Source: Chloroflexota bacterium | Lineage (GTDB): Bacteria > Chloroflexota > Anaerolineae > B4-G1 > SLSP01 | NCBI GenBank assembly: GCA_022707705.1 | Contig: JAKJAC010000021.1 | Coordinates: forward strand, 1 to 32,031 | DNA length: 32,031 nucleotides | Direction: 5' to 3' | Shown here: in pieces, positions 7,199 to 15,251 of the stretch | Layout: every line of letters starts with the position of its first letter | How positions within the stretch are numbered: the first letter of the stretch is position 1 | Made by a program: the position numbers and the translations under genes | The notes under the pieces: model-generated | The model's input: only the letters and a program-made list of their open reading frames with translations | Told to the model about the DNA's origin: nothing | Databases searched by the model: none

Positions 7199-9685
7199 CT
7201 ACGGCTGGCACTGTTTCAGCAGGTTCTGAGCGTATTGATTTTGGGGATCGATAGCCAACGCCTTATCCAGATAAGACTTGGCGGTCCAGCAATCCCCTAA
7301 TCCAATATACGCCGCCGCCACTTTCGAATTGGCGGAAACACTATCCGGCGACCGGCTTACCCAATTCAGATAAGCATCTAGCGCCGCACCATAATCCTGA
7401 AGCGCCAGATAAGCATCGCCCAACCCGGCATAGCAATCCACTATTCCCGGCTGATCACCCAGCTGTATGGCTCTGGAATAGATTTCAGCAGCCTCTTTGT
7501 AGCGCTTTAACTTAAAGAAAGTCTGACCAACCGCTTTATGCGACCAGATGCTGGTTGGAGCGAGTCTCAGCCAGTTTTGATAAGCCTCCAACGCGGCTTC
7601 ATTGTTATCGAGAGCCGCCTGACAATTCCCCAAACCCTGATAACCACCTGCAGTCTCCCCAATCCCCAACGATTGCTCAAAAGAAGCCAGCGCTTCAGGG
7701 TAACGCTTCAGCTGATACAAACTCCAACCGGCACCGTTGTGTGCCGCGGTACTACTGACATCCAAATCAATCGCCTGCCGGTAGTCACGCAATGCCTGTT
7801 CATAATCCTTCTGTGCGTAAGCGACATCCCCCAATCCCTTGTAAGCATCCGAGGTTGGCTCCAATTCCAAAGACTTGGTGAAAGCCGCGACAGCCTCATC
7901 GTAGCGCTGGAGCACATTCAATGTCTCGCCCAGAGTGCGCTGCGCTTCCGCATCCTCTGGAGCCAGTTCCACCCAACGCTGATACGCCTCAGCCGCAGCC
8001 TCATGCTCCCCTAAGGCGCGATAACTATCCCCCAAACCACGATACTCCGCAGGCGTCTGCGCAAGTTCAACCGCGCGCGAAAATGCTTGAACGGCTTCAT
8101 CATAGCGTTTCAGGCGGTAGGTAGTCCAGCCCAACATACCCTGAGCCTCAGCATTTGTCGTCGCTCCCGCCGCCCAAGACTGCAATGGCGCAAGAGCTTC
8201 CTCATAGCGTTCCGCTGCATAGGCGCTGCGCCCCAACCCTTCCTGCCCTTCAAGATTGGTGGGGTCCGACTTGACTGCTTCCCCAAATGCCGCCATTGCC
8301 TCGGCGTAACGCCCCGTCTGGTAATAAACCCATCCCAACCCACGTTGCGCAGCCGAATTCCCGGGCTCTTTCTCTAACGCCGACTCGAATGCGGCCTGCG
8401 CCGCCACATAATCCTGCGCCGTCAACGCGGTAGTGCCTTCCTCAAGTAACCTGGCAGGCGTCTGACGGAACAAGAAGAGATAGCCCAATACTGCCACCGC
8501 CGCCACGATGGCCAAAACCAGCGTACCGCCCAATAGCCAGGGCCATACCGCGCGTTTTTTCTTCTCAGAAACCGGCGCAACCCATCCAGAGGCTGAAGGG
8601 GCATACCCTTGCTGTGGGTAACCATAGCCTTGAGAGGGGATAGCTGCGGGTGGGCCATAGGGCTGCGGAGGGACACCCGGCGCTACCGGTGCAGCTTGAG
8701 TCGCGGAATATCCGTAAGGTTGAGCTGGAAGCGGAGGCGCCGCCTGCGGTAGGGATGCTCCAGAAGGCATCACCGCCGTACCGCTCTGGGGCGGTGGTGT
8801 AGGAAAGCGAGGAACTGCCGTTGCCCCATAAGCGGGCGCCGCCGCTGCCGCATTACCACCGTTGAGCAACGCTTCGACAAACTCACTGGCGCTTATGAAA
8901 CGTTCGGAAGGCTGCTTTGCCAGCATCCGTGAAATGACCCATTCGACATGAGGTGGCAATCCAGGCGCAAAGCGGGTAATCGCCGGTGGGGGATTGTTGA
9001 CCTGAGCATAAAGGAGCGCTGTGGTCGTCCCATCAAAAGGAACCTGACCGCTCAACATCTCATAAGCCACAATCCCGAAAGCATACAAATCACTGCGGTG
9101 ATCGACTGCCAAGCCCTGAATTTGCTCGGGGGACATGTAGGCAGGTGTGCCCAATACCGTGCCCGAAGAAGTCAATCGGGCCGTTGCCCCAGAACCTTCC
9201 AGCGCCTTTGCAATGCCAAAATCGGTAATCACCACGCGGTCATCTTCAGCGAGTAGAATATTCGCGGGTTTGATATCGCGGTGCAGGAAACGCCGCTTAT
9301 GTGCATAATCCAGCGCCTCCGCCACTTGACGCAAGATACGAGTTGTCCGCTCTAGTGGGAGCGCCCCCTGATCCAGAATCAACTGCTCCAGAGACATGCC
9401 TTCGACATATTCCATCGCAATGAAGATATGGCCCTCATGCTGACCGACCTCATAGATAGTCACAATATGAGGGTGACTCAAGTTGGCAGCCACAATCGCC
9501 TCTTGCTGAAAGCGTTGAATGAACTCCGGATCGTTCCCCAGATAAGGTAGTAGGACTTTCAACGCCACATAGCGGCGCAGGGAGGGTTGCCAGGCTTTAT
9601 AGACCAGAGCCATTCCACCACGCCCTAGTTCATCCAAAATCTGATACTGCCCCATCGTCGTGCCAATGAGATTTTCCTGCTGCAT
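7199..9685 (-). CDS. PknB-type Ser/Thr protein kinase with extracytoplasmic TPR domain
   Basis: An 828-residue transmembrane kinase. The kinase domain spans about residues 14-275: glycine loop GRGGMALVYKA at 21-31, ATP-binding lysine K43, catalytic HRD at 135-137 followed by IKPAN, DFG at 155-157, and GTPAYMSPE at 179-187. All key residues are present, so it should be active. A Pro/Gln/Tyr-rich linker (about 290-372) leads to a basic stop-transfer and one membrane helix at about 381-406. The outside part, 410-828, is a chain of roughly a dozen TPRs with recurring RYDEAV / LGWTxYRLKRY units. The ATG at 9685 is set by AAAGGAGGAGCT just upstream; an upstream start at 9703 would bury that site. 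It lies inside a glycan locus and could couple envelope state to glycan synthesis, but that is inference. Confidence 0.95.
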   Translation of the reverse strand: MQQENLIGTTMGQYQILDELGRGGMALVYKAWQPSLRRYVALKVLLPYLGNDPEFIQRFQQEAIVAANLSHPHIVTIYEVGQHEGHIFIAMEYVEGMSLEQLILDQGALPLERTTRILRQVAEALDYAHKRRFLHRDIKPANILLAEDDRVVITDFGIAKALEGSGATARLTSSGTVLGTPAYMSPEQIQGLAVDHRSDLYAFGIVAYEMLSGQVPFDGTTTALLYAQVNNPPPAITRFAPGLPPHVEWVISRMLAKQPSERFISASEFVEALLNGGNAAAAAPAYGATAVPRFPTPPPQSGTAVMPSGASLPQAAPPLPAQPYGYSATQAAPVAPGVPPQPYGPPAAIPSQGYGYPQQGYAPSASGWVAPVSEKKKRAVWPWLLGGTLVLAIVAAVAVLGYLFLFRQTPARLLEEGTTALTAQDYVAAQAAFESALEKEPGNSAAQRGLGWVYYQTGRYAEAMAAFGEAVKSDPTNLEGQEGLGRSAYAAERYEEALAPLQSWAAGATTNAEAQGMLGWTTYRLKRYDEAVQAFSRAVELAQTPAEYRGLGDSYRALGEHEAAAEAYQRWVELAPEDAEAQRTLGETLNVLQRYDEAVAAFTKSLELEPTSDAYKGLGDVAYAQKDYEQALRDYRQAIDLDVSSTAAHNGAGWSLYQLKRYPEALASFEQSLGIGETAGGYQGLGNCQAALDNNEAALEAYQNWLRLAPTSIWSHKAVGQTFFKLKRYKEAAEIYSRAIQLGDQPGIVDCYAGLGDAYLALQDYGAALDAYLNWVSRSPDSVSANSKVAAAYIGLGDCWTAKSYLDKALAIDPQNQYAQNLLKQCQP

Positions 9686-9771
9686 AGCTCCTCCTTTGCG
9701 CACTTACAAACCCAACCGGGCATTCTACGCCTGGGTGCAACAAGTATGGTCCTTACGAGCCAACCGCCGCA

Positions 9772-10701
9772 CTAATTCCGGAACCACTCCACTGTTTCAC
9801 ACAACCCCTGACGGAAATCCACAAATTGCTCCCAACCCAACAATGCTTTGGCGCGCGAAGCATCAGCCTGCGAATGTTTCACATCGCCAGGTCGGTCTGC
9901 CTCAAATTGCGGCAAATAGTGTATCCCGAGAATGACGTTCAATTCCTCAATCAATTCCAACAACGTCACCCGCTCCCCCAACGCCACATTCATCACCTGC
10001 CCCACAGCGCTGTCGCGCTCGCAAGCTAGGAGATTCGCAGCCACCACATTCGTCACGTAGGTAAAGTCGCGCGACTGCAAGCCATCCCCGTAGATGATGG
10101 GGCTTTCGCCCTGCAGCATCGCCGTGATGAATTTAGGGACAACGGCAGCATATTCAGAATTGGGATCTTGCCGGGGACCAAATACATTGAAATAACGCAA
10201 ACTCACACAGGGGAGATCATAAACCTGGTGAAAAGCCATGCAGTAATGCTCACCCGCCAGCTTCGACACCGCATAAGGTGAAAGGGGTTGCGTTGGCATA
10301 TCCTCGCATTTTGGCAACAAGGGACCATTGCCATAGACCGAGGAAGAAGATGAATAGACTACCCGGCGCACACCGGCATCGCGCGCCGCCAACAGCACAT
10401 GCAGAGTGCCGGTCGCATTCACCTGATGTGAAGCCAGTGGCGCCGCAACTGAGCGCGGGACCGAGGGAATTGCCCCTAAATGCAGCACGTAATCTGTGCC
10501 CTCGACCGCGCGATAGACTATCTCAAGGTCACAGAGGTCGCCCTCGAGCACCTCAATGTGTTGCAAGTTATGCGCAATATTCTCCCACCGCCCGCTAGAA
10601 AAATCATCCAGCACGCGGACAGTCTCACCGCGTCGCACCAGCTCATCTACGATGTGCGACCCGATGAAACCCGCCCCGCCTGTTACCAAATAACGCGCCA
10701 T
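9772..10701 (-). CDS. NDP-sugar 4-epimerase-like SDR protein (GalE/WbpP type)
   Basis: A 309-residue extended SDR. TGGAGFIGSH at 7-16 binds NAD, a serine run at 117-121 supplies the catalytic Ser/Thr, and Y143/K147 form the YxxxK pair. The sequence RYFNVFGPRQDP with SEYAAVVPKFI and YGDGLQSRDFTYV is typical of UDP-sugar 4-epimerases of the WbpP/TviC sort, which act on UDP-GlcNAc or UDP-GlcNAcA as well as UDP-Glc. The start is the ATG at 10,701, behind GGAGGG; the frame stays open to 10,815 but the extra 38 residues precede the Rossmann fold and look like leader DNA. It is 86 nt upstream of the kinase gene and 188 nt downstream of another SDR gene. Substrate choice cannot be fixed by eye. Confidence 0.85.
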   Translation of the reverse strand: MARYLVTGGAGFIGSHIVDELVRRGETVRVLDDFSSGRWENIAHNLQHIEVLEGDLCDLEIVYRAVEGTDYVLHLGAIPSVPRSVAAPLASHQVNATGTLHVLLAARDAGVRRVVYSSSSSVYGNGPLLPKCEDMPTQPLSPYAVSKLAGEHYCMAFHQVYDLPCVSLRYFNVFGPRQDPNSEYAAVVPKFITAMLQGESPIIYGDGLQSRDFTYVTNVVAANLLACERDSAVGQVMNVALGERVTLLELIEELNVILGIHYLPQFEADRPGDVKHSQADASRAKALLGWEQFVDFRQGLCETVEWFRN

Positions 10702-10889
10702 AGCCACCCTCCACAGAGCAGCTCGAGAAAGCCCTCGAGCAATCTGAGTAACGCCTCTATCCGTTACCCCACAGCCCCCATCATGATGATGAGTATTCCA
10801 CAAAAGCACACACAAAGATGTGGTGTTGAAACGTGTAAAGATAATGTCTTCAGCGGTTCATGGAGGCTCAATATGCCGCTGTTGTTTTT

Positions 10890-11909
10890 CTATGCTGTCG
10901 CACTCCGCGACAGCATATCCAAAATAACCTGCTCCAGTGTTTGCTGGAGAGGAATGCGGGGCTCCCAACCCGTGAGCCGTTTGATGCGGCTAATATCAGG
11001 CACACGCCGCTGCATGTCCTCGAAACCAGGCTCGTATGCCTGGTCGTAGGGGATGAAAACCATCCGCCCTGCAGGCTCTGGCATTTTTACAGTGGGCGCA
11101 CAACTCTCCACCCCAGTCCATACCCTTTGCGCCAATTCCAGAACCGTTACCTCTTCCACAGTTCCAACATTGAAGACCCGTCCAACCGCCTCAGGGGTTT
11201 CAACCAGCTGCAATAGGGCGCGAACCGTGTCCTGCACATTGCAGAAACAACGGCTCTGGCTTCCATCCCCATAAACTGTGATTGGACCTCCGCTGAGTGC
11301 CTGCCTCACAAAACGCGGCACCACCATCCCATATTGCCCTGTCTGGCGCGGTCCAATCGTGTTGAACAGGCGAAACACCACTACTGGCAAGCCTGTCTGG
11401 CGATGATAAGCCAATCCTAAAAACTCATCCACAGCTTTGGAATCGGAATAGCTCCAACGAGCTTTGGTCGTCGGACCTAATACACGATCATCATCCTCGC
11501 CAAACGGGACCTTATTGCTTTTGCCGTAAACTTCCGAAGTGGAAGCAAGGAGTACCTTTTTCCGGTAACGCGCTGCAGCCTGCAAAACAGCATGTGTCCC
11601 CAAGACATTGGTCTCAATGACGCGCACCGGGTCGCGCACAATCAACTCCACACCCACTGCCGCCGCCAGGTGAAAGATCACATCACACTCACCCGCAAGC
11701 CGATCAAGCACAACTTCGTGAGTGATTGTATCTATGACTGCTTTGAAGTGAGGTTCGGAGCTCAGATGCTGGATATTTTCATAGCGCCCCGTCGAGAGAT
11801 TGTCAATGACGGTAACCTGCCAGCCCTGCGCCAGCAATGCTTCAGAGAGGTGGGACCCGATAAACCCTGCTCCGCCTGTGATCAAGGCACGCCCGCGAAC
11901 GCTTGACAT
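10890..11909 (-). CDS. NAD-dependent NDP-sugar epimerase/decarboxylase (UXS-like SDR)
   Basis: A 339-residue extended SDR with TGGAGFIGSHL at 11-21, STSEVYG at 123-129 and Y154/K158. The C-terminal stretch PYDQAYEPGFEDMQRRVPDISRI and TGWEPRIPL resembles UDP-glucuronate decarboxylase (UDP-xylose synthase)-like proteins, and the HLAAAVGVE segment near 80-88 also fits that branch; a 4-epimerase function is possible. The ATG at 11,909 has GAGGTAGTGC directly upstream, and a strong promoter lies 85-120 nt upstream (12,002-12,029). The stop codon sits in an 11-bp hairpin. This would be the first gene of the glycan transcription unit, supplying an NDP-sugar to the downstream glycosyltransferases. 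Confidence 0.85.
   Translation of the reverse strand: MSSVRGRALITGGAGFIGSHLSEALLAQGWQVTVIDNLSTGRYENIQHLSSEPHFKAVIDTITHEVVLDRLAGECDVIFHLAAAVGVELIVRDPVRVIETNVLGTHAVLQAAARYRKKVLLASTSEVYGKSNKVPFGEDDDRVLGPTTKARWSYSDSKAVDEFLGLAYHRQTGLPVVVFRLFNTIGPRQTGQYGMVVPRFVRQALSGGPITVYGDGSQSRCFCNVQDTVRALLQLVETPEAVGRVFNVGTVEEVTVLELAQRVWTGVESCAPTVKMPEPAGRMVFIPYDQAYEPGFEDMQRRVPDISRIKRLTGWEPRIPLQQTLEQVILDMLSRSATA
10891..10917 (-). repeat. Stem-loop covering the 3' end of the SDR gene
   Basis: Positions 10,891-10,901 pair perfectly with 10,907-10,917 around a 5-nt loop. On the minus strand the stem is made from the last codons of the SDR gene and its TAG stop. It is followed by GAAAAAC rather than a T-run, so it does not look like an intrinsic terminator. 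A hairpin at the very 3' end of a reading frame could shield the message from exonucleases. The remaining 188-nt gap up to 10,701 also holds a 7-bp inverted repeat, GCTCGAG/CTCGAGC at 10,721-10,740. Confidence 0.6.
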
Positions 11910-12001
11910 GCACTACCTCATGGAACGGTCACAGTTTACGCAAGCCTCATCTTGTTGTGCTATGAAAAAGAAAGACGCCCGCGGTTGCCGTCCTGCGGTG
12001 C

Positions 12002-12029
12002 AGTATATGCCAACCATCGCTTGTGTCAA
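12002..12029 (-). promoter_or_regulatory. Sigma-70-type promoter for the SDR gene at 11,909
   Basis: On the minus strand a perfect TTGACA (12,024-12,029) is separated by 16 nt from TATACT (12,002-12,007), a five-of-six match to the -10 consensus. The expected start would give a leader of about 85 nt before the ATG at 11,909. It lies in the 140-nt gap downstream of the translin-family gene, so it separates the glycan locus from the genes to the right. Confidence 0.75.
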
Positions 12030-12049
12030 CTCTAACCATTACCGGTGGG

Positions 12050-12679
12050 CTAGCCCTGCTGTAACGCCTCCAACAAGCGCTGCATCTGCAAGCCATTGGT
12101 CAAATCACCGCGCGTGCGCTCCAACACCGCCCGCAGTTGATCCACCCGATGCCGCAACCCGCCGGTGAGCGCATCAGGATAGTCAAACGACATCAGCACT
12201 TCATAGACAGAATCCATGATTGCCAGCAGGCGCTCTGCTTCTGCCATCTGCCCCTGGCGCATGCAATCCAGACACCGCCGGCGCAATTCGCTCGCAGCTT
12301 CACACAAGCCGTTAAGATAAGCCGCATAAGGCACATCCAAGTCCGCAGGCGATGGAAGCTCGCGGTTTGCTACCAGCACCAGAGTCAGATGCGCCTCCAC
12401 CAATTCCTTGAAAGCATCCTGGGTATAACCGGCATAAAACAGATCAGGGTATGGTTCAAGCGCCATGCGGATCTGGCTTGCCATCGCATCTGCCTCAGCC
12501 AGAATCACCTGCGCCGCTTCCCATTCCTCGCGATGCCCGGCGCGGATCGCTTGCGAACAGAGTCGGATGAGCTCTCGGCTTTGGTTGAGCACCTGATCAC
12601 GTGCGACATTACGAGGGCGCCAATCACCCTGCACCGCTTCAGCCAATCCATCCAACCAAGCATCCAGATTGGTGGTCAT
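12050..12679 (-). CDS. Translin-family protein
   Basis: A 209-residue, mostly helical protein. It matches the translin (PF01997) pattern as known from archaea and eukaryotes: an N-terminal NQSRELIRLCSQAIR helix, AGYTQDAFKELVEA at about 84-97, YLNGLCEAASELRR near 120-133, and the family's most recognisable C-terminal stretch, MDSVYEVLMSFDYPDALTGG followed by LRHRVDQLRAVLE at about 149-181. Translin binds single-stranded DNA and RNA as an oligomer; with TRAX it forms an RNase, but translin itself is not catalytic. The ATG at 12,679 abuts the TAG of the DUF3467 gene (TAGATG) and has GAAGGAG about 9 nt upstream, so the two are translated together. With ssb nearby, a nucleic-acid role is plausible. 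Confidence 0.82.
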   Translation of the reverse strand: MTTNLDAWLDGLAEAVQGDWRPRNVARDQVLNQSRELIRLCSQAIRAGHREEWEAAQVILAEADAMASQIRMALEPYPDLFYAGYTQDAFKELVEAHLTLVLVANRELPSPADLDVPYAAYLNGLCEAASELRRRCLDCMRQGQMAEAERLLAIMDSVYEVLMSFDYPDALTGGLRHRVDQLRAVLERTRGDLTNGLQMQRLLEALQQG

Positions 12680-13000
12680 CTACTCTTCTCCTTCAGGGGG
12701 GCGCGCAGCGCCAAAGAAAGCACGAGCGAGGTCTTCACCCTGCCCCGGTAGCACAATTTCGCCGTACGTCGCTTCATACTTCGCCAGATTCTCCTGCAAC
12801 GCCCGCAACAGCAACTTGGCATTAAAAGGGGTCATGACCACCCGCGCCTTGACCCGAATCTGAGGCTGGTTGGGCAAAGCCTGCGCCAGATCAAATACCA
12901 TCTCCGATGGTGAATGGGTAATCAACGCAAAATTGGCGTAGATTGGCTCAAGGCCCGCCGGCAACTCCACATTCAATGCCTTTGGTTTCGGACTATTCAT
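12680..13000 (-). CDS. DUF3467 domain protein
   Basis: A 106-residue small protein of the DUF3467 family (PF11950), seen in the pattern IYANFALITHSPSEMVFDLA (20-39), a central VVMTPFNAKLLLRALQENLAKYE (54-76) and the following TYGEI. No function is established for the family. The ATG at 13,000 has GGAGAGGAT 5-13 nt upstream. It is directly joined to the translin-family gene, and lies 78 nt downstream of ssb across a terminator, so its expression may depend on read-through from the ssb promoter or on a promoter I could not recognise. Confidence 0.85.
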   Translation of the reverse strand: MNSPKPKALNVELPAGLEPIYANFALITHSPSEMVFDLAQALPNQPQIRVKARVVMTPFNAKLLLRALQENLAKYEATYGEIVLPGQGEDLARAFFGAARPPEGEE

Positions 13001-13030
13001 AGCTATCCTCTCCTATATAATCCTCGCAAT

Positions 13031-13060
13031 CAAAAACAGAGGGGCGTTGCCCCTCTGTTA
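13031..13060 (-). terminator. Rho-independent terminator after ssb
   Basis: Positions 13,035-13,045 pair perfectly with 13,049-13,059 around a 3-nt loop, an 11-bp GC-rich stem (AGAGGGGC / GCCCCTCT core). On the minus strand the stem runs directly into TTTTTG, the expected U-tract. It lies 20 nt after the ssb stop and 30 nt before the DUF3467 start. Confidence 0.85.
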
Positions 13061-13078
13061 TTCTGCATGCTATACTGC

Positions 13079-13492
13079 CTAGAAAGGCAGATCCTCGCCC
13101 TCATAGGGAGCGTCAGGCTCCGCCACGCCACCACGGCTCTCACCCTCACCCTTGCCGCCTATGAAGCGCACCATATCGGCAGTGATTTCAAAGCTTGCTC
13201 GTGGCGTGCCATCCTGCGCTGTCCAAATGCGTGGACCACCATTCTTATCAGGATTGAGGCGTCCCTCAACCAGCACGAGGTTACCCTTGTGCAGGTACTG
13301 CGCGACAGTCTCTGCTTGCCGTCGCCACACTGTCACACGGAACCACACGGTCTCCTCACCCTTGGAACCATCCGAGTTATTCCATTTGCGTGAGGTAGCC
13401 ACTGAGAAATCGGTAACAGGTGTGCCATCTGGAGTATAGCGCATCTCCGGATCGCGCCCCAAATGACCAACGATCGTAACTTTATGATACAT
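13079..13492 (-). CDS. ssb: Single-stranded DNA-binding protein
   Basis: A 137-residue SSB with one OB fold: MYHKVTIVGHLGRDPEMRYTPDGTPV at the start, FSVATSRKW, ETVWFRVTVWRRQAE and LVEGRL are the classic SSB strands. A short Gly/Glu-rich linker (about 112-128) ends in the acidic tip EGEDLPF, the docking peptide for replication and repair proteins (DIPF in E. coli). It coats single-stranded DNA during replication, recombination and repair. The ATG at 13,492 is preceded by AAAGGAGAG. It has its own promoter (13,540-13,568) and terminator (13,031-13,060), so it is probably transcribed alone, with some read-through into DUF3467 and translin possible. Confidence 0.96.
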   Translation of the reverse strand: MYHKVTIVGHLGRDPEMRYTPDGTPVTDFSVATSRKWNNSDGSKGEETVWFRVTVWRRQAETVAQYLHKGNLVLVEGRLNPDKNGGPRIWTAQDGTPRASFEITADMVRFIGGKGEGESRGGVAEPDAPYEGEDLPF

Positions 13493-13539
13493 TGCGGCTC
13501 TCCTTTCACTAGAGGTGTAGCGAATAGAAATGCAAATTT

Positions 13540-13568
13540 ATTATACACGAAGGACCAACACAGCACAA
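13540..13568 (-). promoter_or_regulatory. Promoter for ssb
   Basis: On the minus strand a perfect TATAAT (13,540-13,545) lies 17 nt downstream of TTGTGC (13,563-13,568), a weak three-of-six -35 match. The -10 box is 47 nt from the ssb ATG. The gap to the upstream amidase gene is 124 nt and holds nothing else recognisable. Confidence 0.62.
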
Positions 13569-13616
13569 GCATCCGTTCCCAAAACGCCCTGGTTCCCGTA
13601 CAGCCACCCACACACG

Positions 13617-14426
13617 CTAACGCACAGGCTCCCCCTCAAGGAAGCAGACCAGGCCCTCAACGATACCTGCAGCAACCACGTCCTGGCGTTCCACCAACAA
13701 TTCGCGGTCATCCAACATGAAGCCTGTTTCAATGATTGCCGCAGGTGTATTCTGATGGATTTCATAAAAGGCATGATAACGCGTCATATCAAACGTGATG
13801 GTGTTGGCATCGAAGGGTAGCCCTGTGCGCGCGTGATAATACCGGCTGAGGCACGATACCAATATATCTTCGCTACCCGGAATATAACTGGATTCCGCCC
13901 GAGCCACCTTAAAACCGGTTTTGCCTGCATAAACACAGGAATCCGCATGAATTGAAACCAACACATTCGCTTGATAACCGGCGAGACGCTCATCAAACTC
14001 ATCGAGCAGGTCTACAGTCCAACCGCGCGCCCGCAACATGCCGGCAACCAGGTCGGCAACCTGAGCGTTAAGTTGTGCTTCCTGCAAGCCGTCAGGGCAT
14101 ATTGCGCCACTATCGCTGCCCGCATGACCCGGAACAACCCCCACGCGGATGACCTGGGGCGCAGGAGGTACAGGAGTGACCAGCGCAACCGGTCCCGGAG
14201 TGGGTGTCGGCGCCCCCAAGGGAATTAGCGCGGGACCGCCCTGTGATTCAGGCACAGCAATGGCGCCAGTGGCGACGGGAATAATGGGCACAAAACCCAG
14301 GGGCGCCAGCAATGCCAATCCAGCCGCCAGGATAACTAATCCACGCAGTAACAATCCAGCGGTCCAGGGATCCGCCTCTGATAAAACCACCGATTTGGCT
14401 CGGCTAACCGTTTTGCTCATCGTCAT
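13617..14426 (-). CDS. N-acetylmuramoyl-L-alanine amidase (Amidase_3), membrane-anchored
   Basis: A 269-residue protein with an N-terminal membrane segment at about 22-50, a Pro/Thr-rich linker (about 65-92) and an Amidase_3 (PF01520) domain to the end. The zinc and catalytic residues can be placed: H101 in VPGHAGSDSG, E116 in LQEAQLN, H160 in VSIHADS and E233 in IETGFM. The family cuts the bond between muramic acid and L-alanine in peptidoglycan, outside the membrane. The start is at 14,426 or two codons later (14,420); neither has a strong Shine-Dalgarno sequence. It follows the hydrolase gene by 17 nt. If the host follows monoderm Chloroflexota, the enzyme would act on whatever peptidoglycan is present; the domain evidence stands by itself. 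Confidence 0.9.
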   Translation of the reverse strand: MTMSKTVSRAKSVVLSEADPWTAGLLLRGLVILAAGLALLAPLGFVPIIPVATGAIAVPESQGGPALIPLGAPTPTPGPVALVTPVPPAPQVIRVGVVPGHAGSDSGAICPDGLQEAQLNAQVADLVAGMLRARGWTVDLLDEFDERLAGYQANVLVSIHADSCVYAGKTGFKVARAESSYIPGSEDILVSCLSRYYHARTGLPFDANTITFDMTRYHAFYEIHQNTPAAIIETGFMLDDRELLVERQDVVAAGIVEGLVCFLEGEPVR

Positions 14427-14443
14427 TTCTCACAGGCGCAGAC

Positions 14444-15232
14444 TCAACGCATTCGCCGGCGCCATTCGGCCTTCATTTCAATCGCATCCCAGTTATCCCG
14501 ATGGATAAGGAAATCCAACACCAACCGGGTAAATTTGCTGGTATCCTCCAACATGGGGAAATGCTGCACGCCATCCATCAACAGGATGTTCACATTTTCC
14601 TCCAGATCATCGATGATCCCATCTGCTGGAACTTGAATGAGCGGGTCTTGCGTGCCATACAAGAACATGACCGGTATATCCAATTCTTCGAGCAGCGACC
14701 CCAAATCCTGATAGGGGGCATTACGCAAGGTGTTGAGCACCGCATCCCCATCGGTTTTTGCAGCTTCCAAAGCGACTTCCTGATAATCACTGAGACGCCG
14801 CCCCAGAATACGCGCAGCAGGGTTCTCCCCACCGCCAAAACCGGTCAGCGTCCGGCTCATGCTCTCAGCGGCAAAGGGGACATTGGATAACAGCAATTGC
14901 TCTACCTGATCCGGATAGCGCTGCGCAAAGTGCAACGCCACAATGCCGCCAAGACCGTGGCCCACCAGAGGAATCTGTGGTAACCCCATCTGCTGCATGA
15001 ATAGCGCCACTTGCGCCACATAACTGTCAATCGAGTATCGCGAACGGTTCTTATCGGAATCCCCAAAGCCCCAGAAATCCAGCGCATAAGCGCGATAGGA
15101 TGAGGATAGCGCCACCATCGCAGGCACCCAGTAGCGCCATGAGCCAAGCCAGCCATGCAGGAAGAGCAGCGGCTTACCGCGGCCCAAAGCCTCATAATGA
15201 GCGAGGCTGCTTTCCAGAATGACGGCACTCAT
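14444..15232 (-). CDS. Alpha/beta hydrolase-fold protein lacking the nucleophile serine
   Basis: A 262-residue alpha/beta hydrolase. The oxyanion HGW at 26-28, DFWGFGDSD at 52-60, the acid D196 in LYGTQDP and H224 in VQHFPMLE are all in place. The nucleophile elbow, however, reads G-H-G-L-G-G (91-96), so the catalytic serine is a glycine (codon GGT at the corresponding position). The protein is therefore probably not an ordinary esterase; it may bind a ligand or use another mechanism. It is clearly a paralog of the hydrolase at 24,065-24,850, which has serine there: both share HYEA.GRGKP, WLGSW.YW and YALDFWGFG. The ATG at 15,232 has AAGGGG about 9 nt upstream. It lies 19 nt after the receiver gene. 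Confidence 0.87.
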   Translation of the reverse strand: MSAVILESSLAHYEALGRGKPLLFLHGWLGSWRYWVPAMVALSSSYRAYALDFWGFGDSDKNRSRYSIDSYVAQVALFMQQMGLPQIPLVGHGLGGIVALHFAQRYPDQVEQLLLSNVPFAAESMSRTLTGFGGGENPAARILGRRLSDYQEVALEAAKTDGDAVLNTLRNAPYQDLGSLLEELDIPVMFLYGTQDPLIQVPADGIIDDLEENVNILLMDGVQHFPMLEDTSKFTRLVLDFLIHRDNWDAIEMKAEWRRRMR

Positions 15233-15251
15233 GCGCTAAGACCCCTTAAAT

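Noticed and set aside
10891-10917. Intrinsic terminator of the SDR gene
   Set aside because: The stem contains the stop codon and is followed by GAAAAAC, not by a U-tract.
12137-12751. A 204-codon plus-strand frame
   Set aside because: It is antisense to the translin-family gene, which has a ribosome site, coupling to its neighbour and family motifs.
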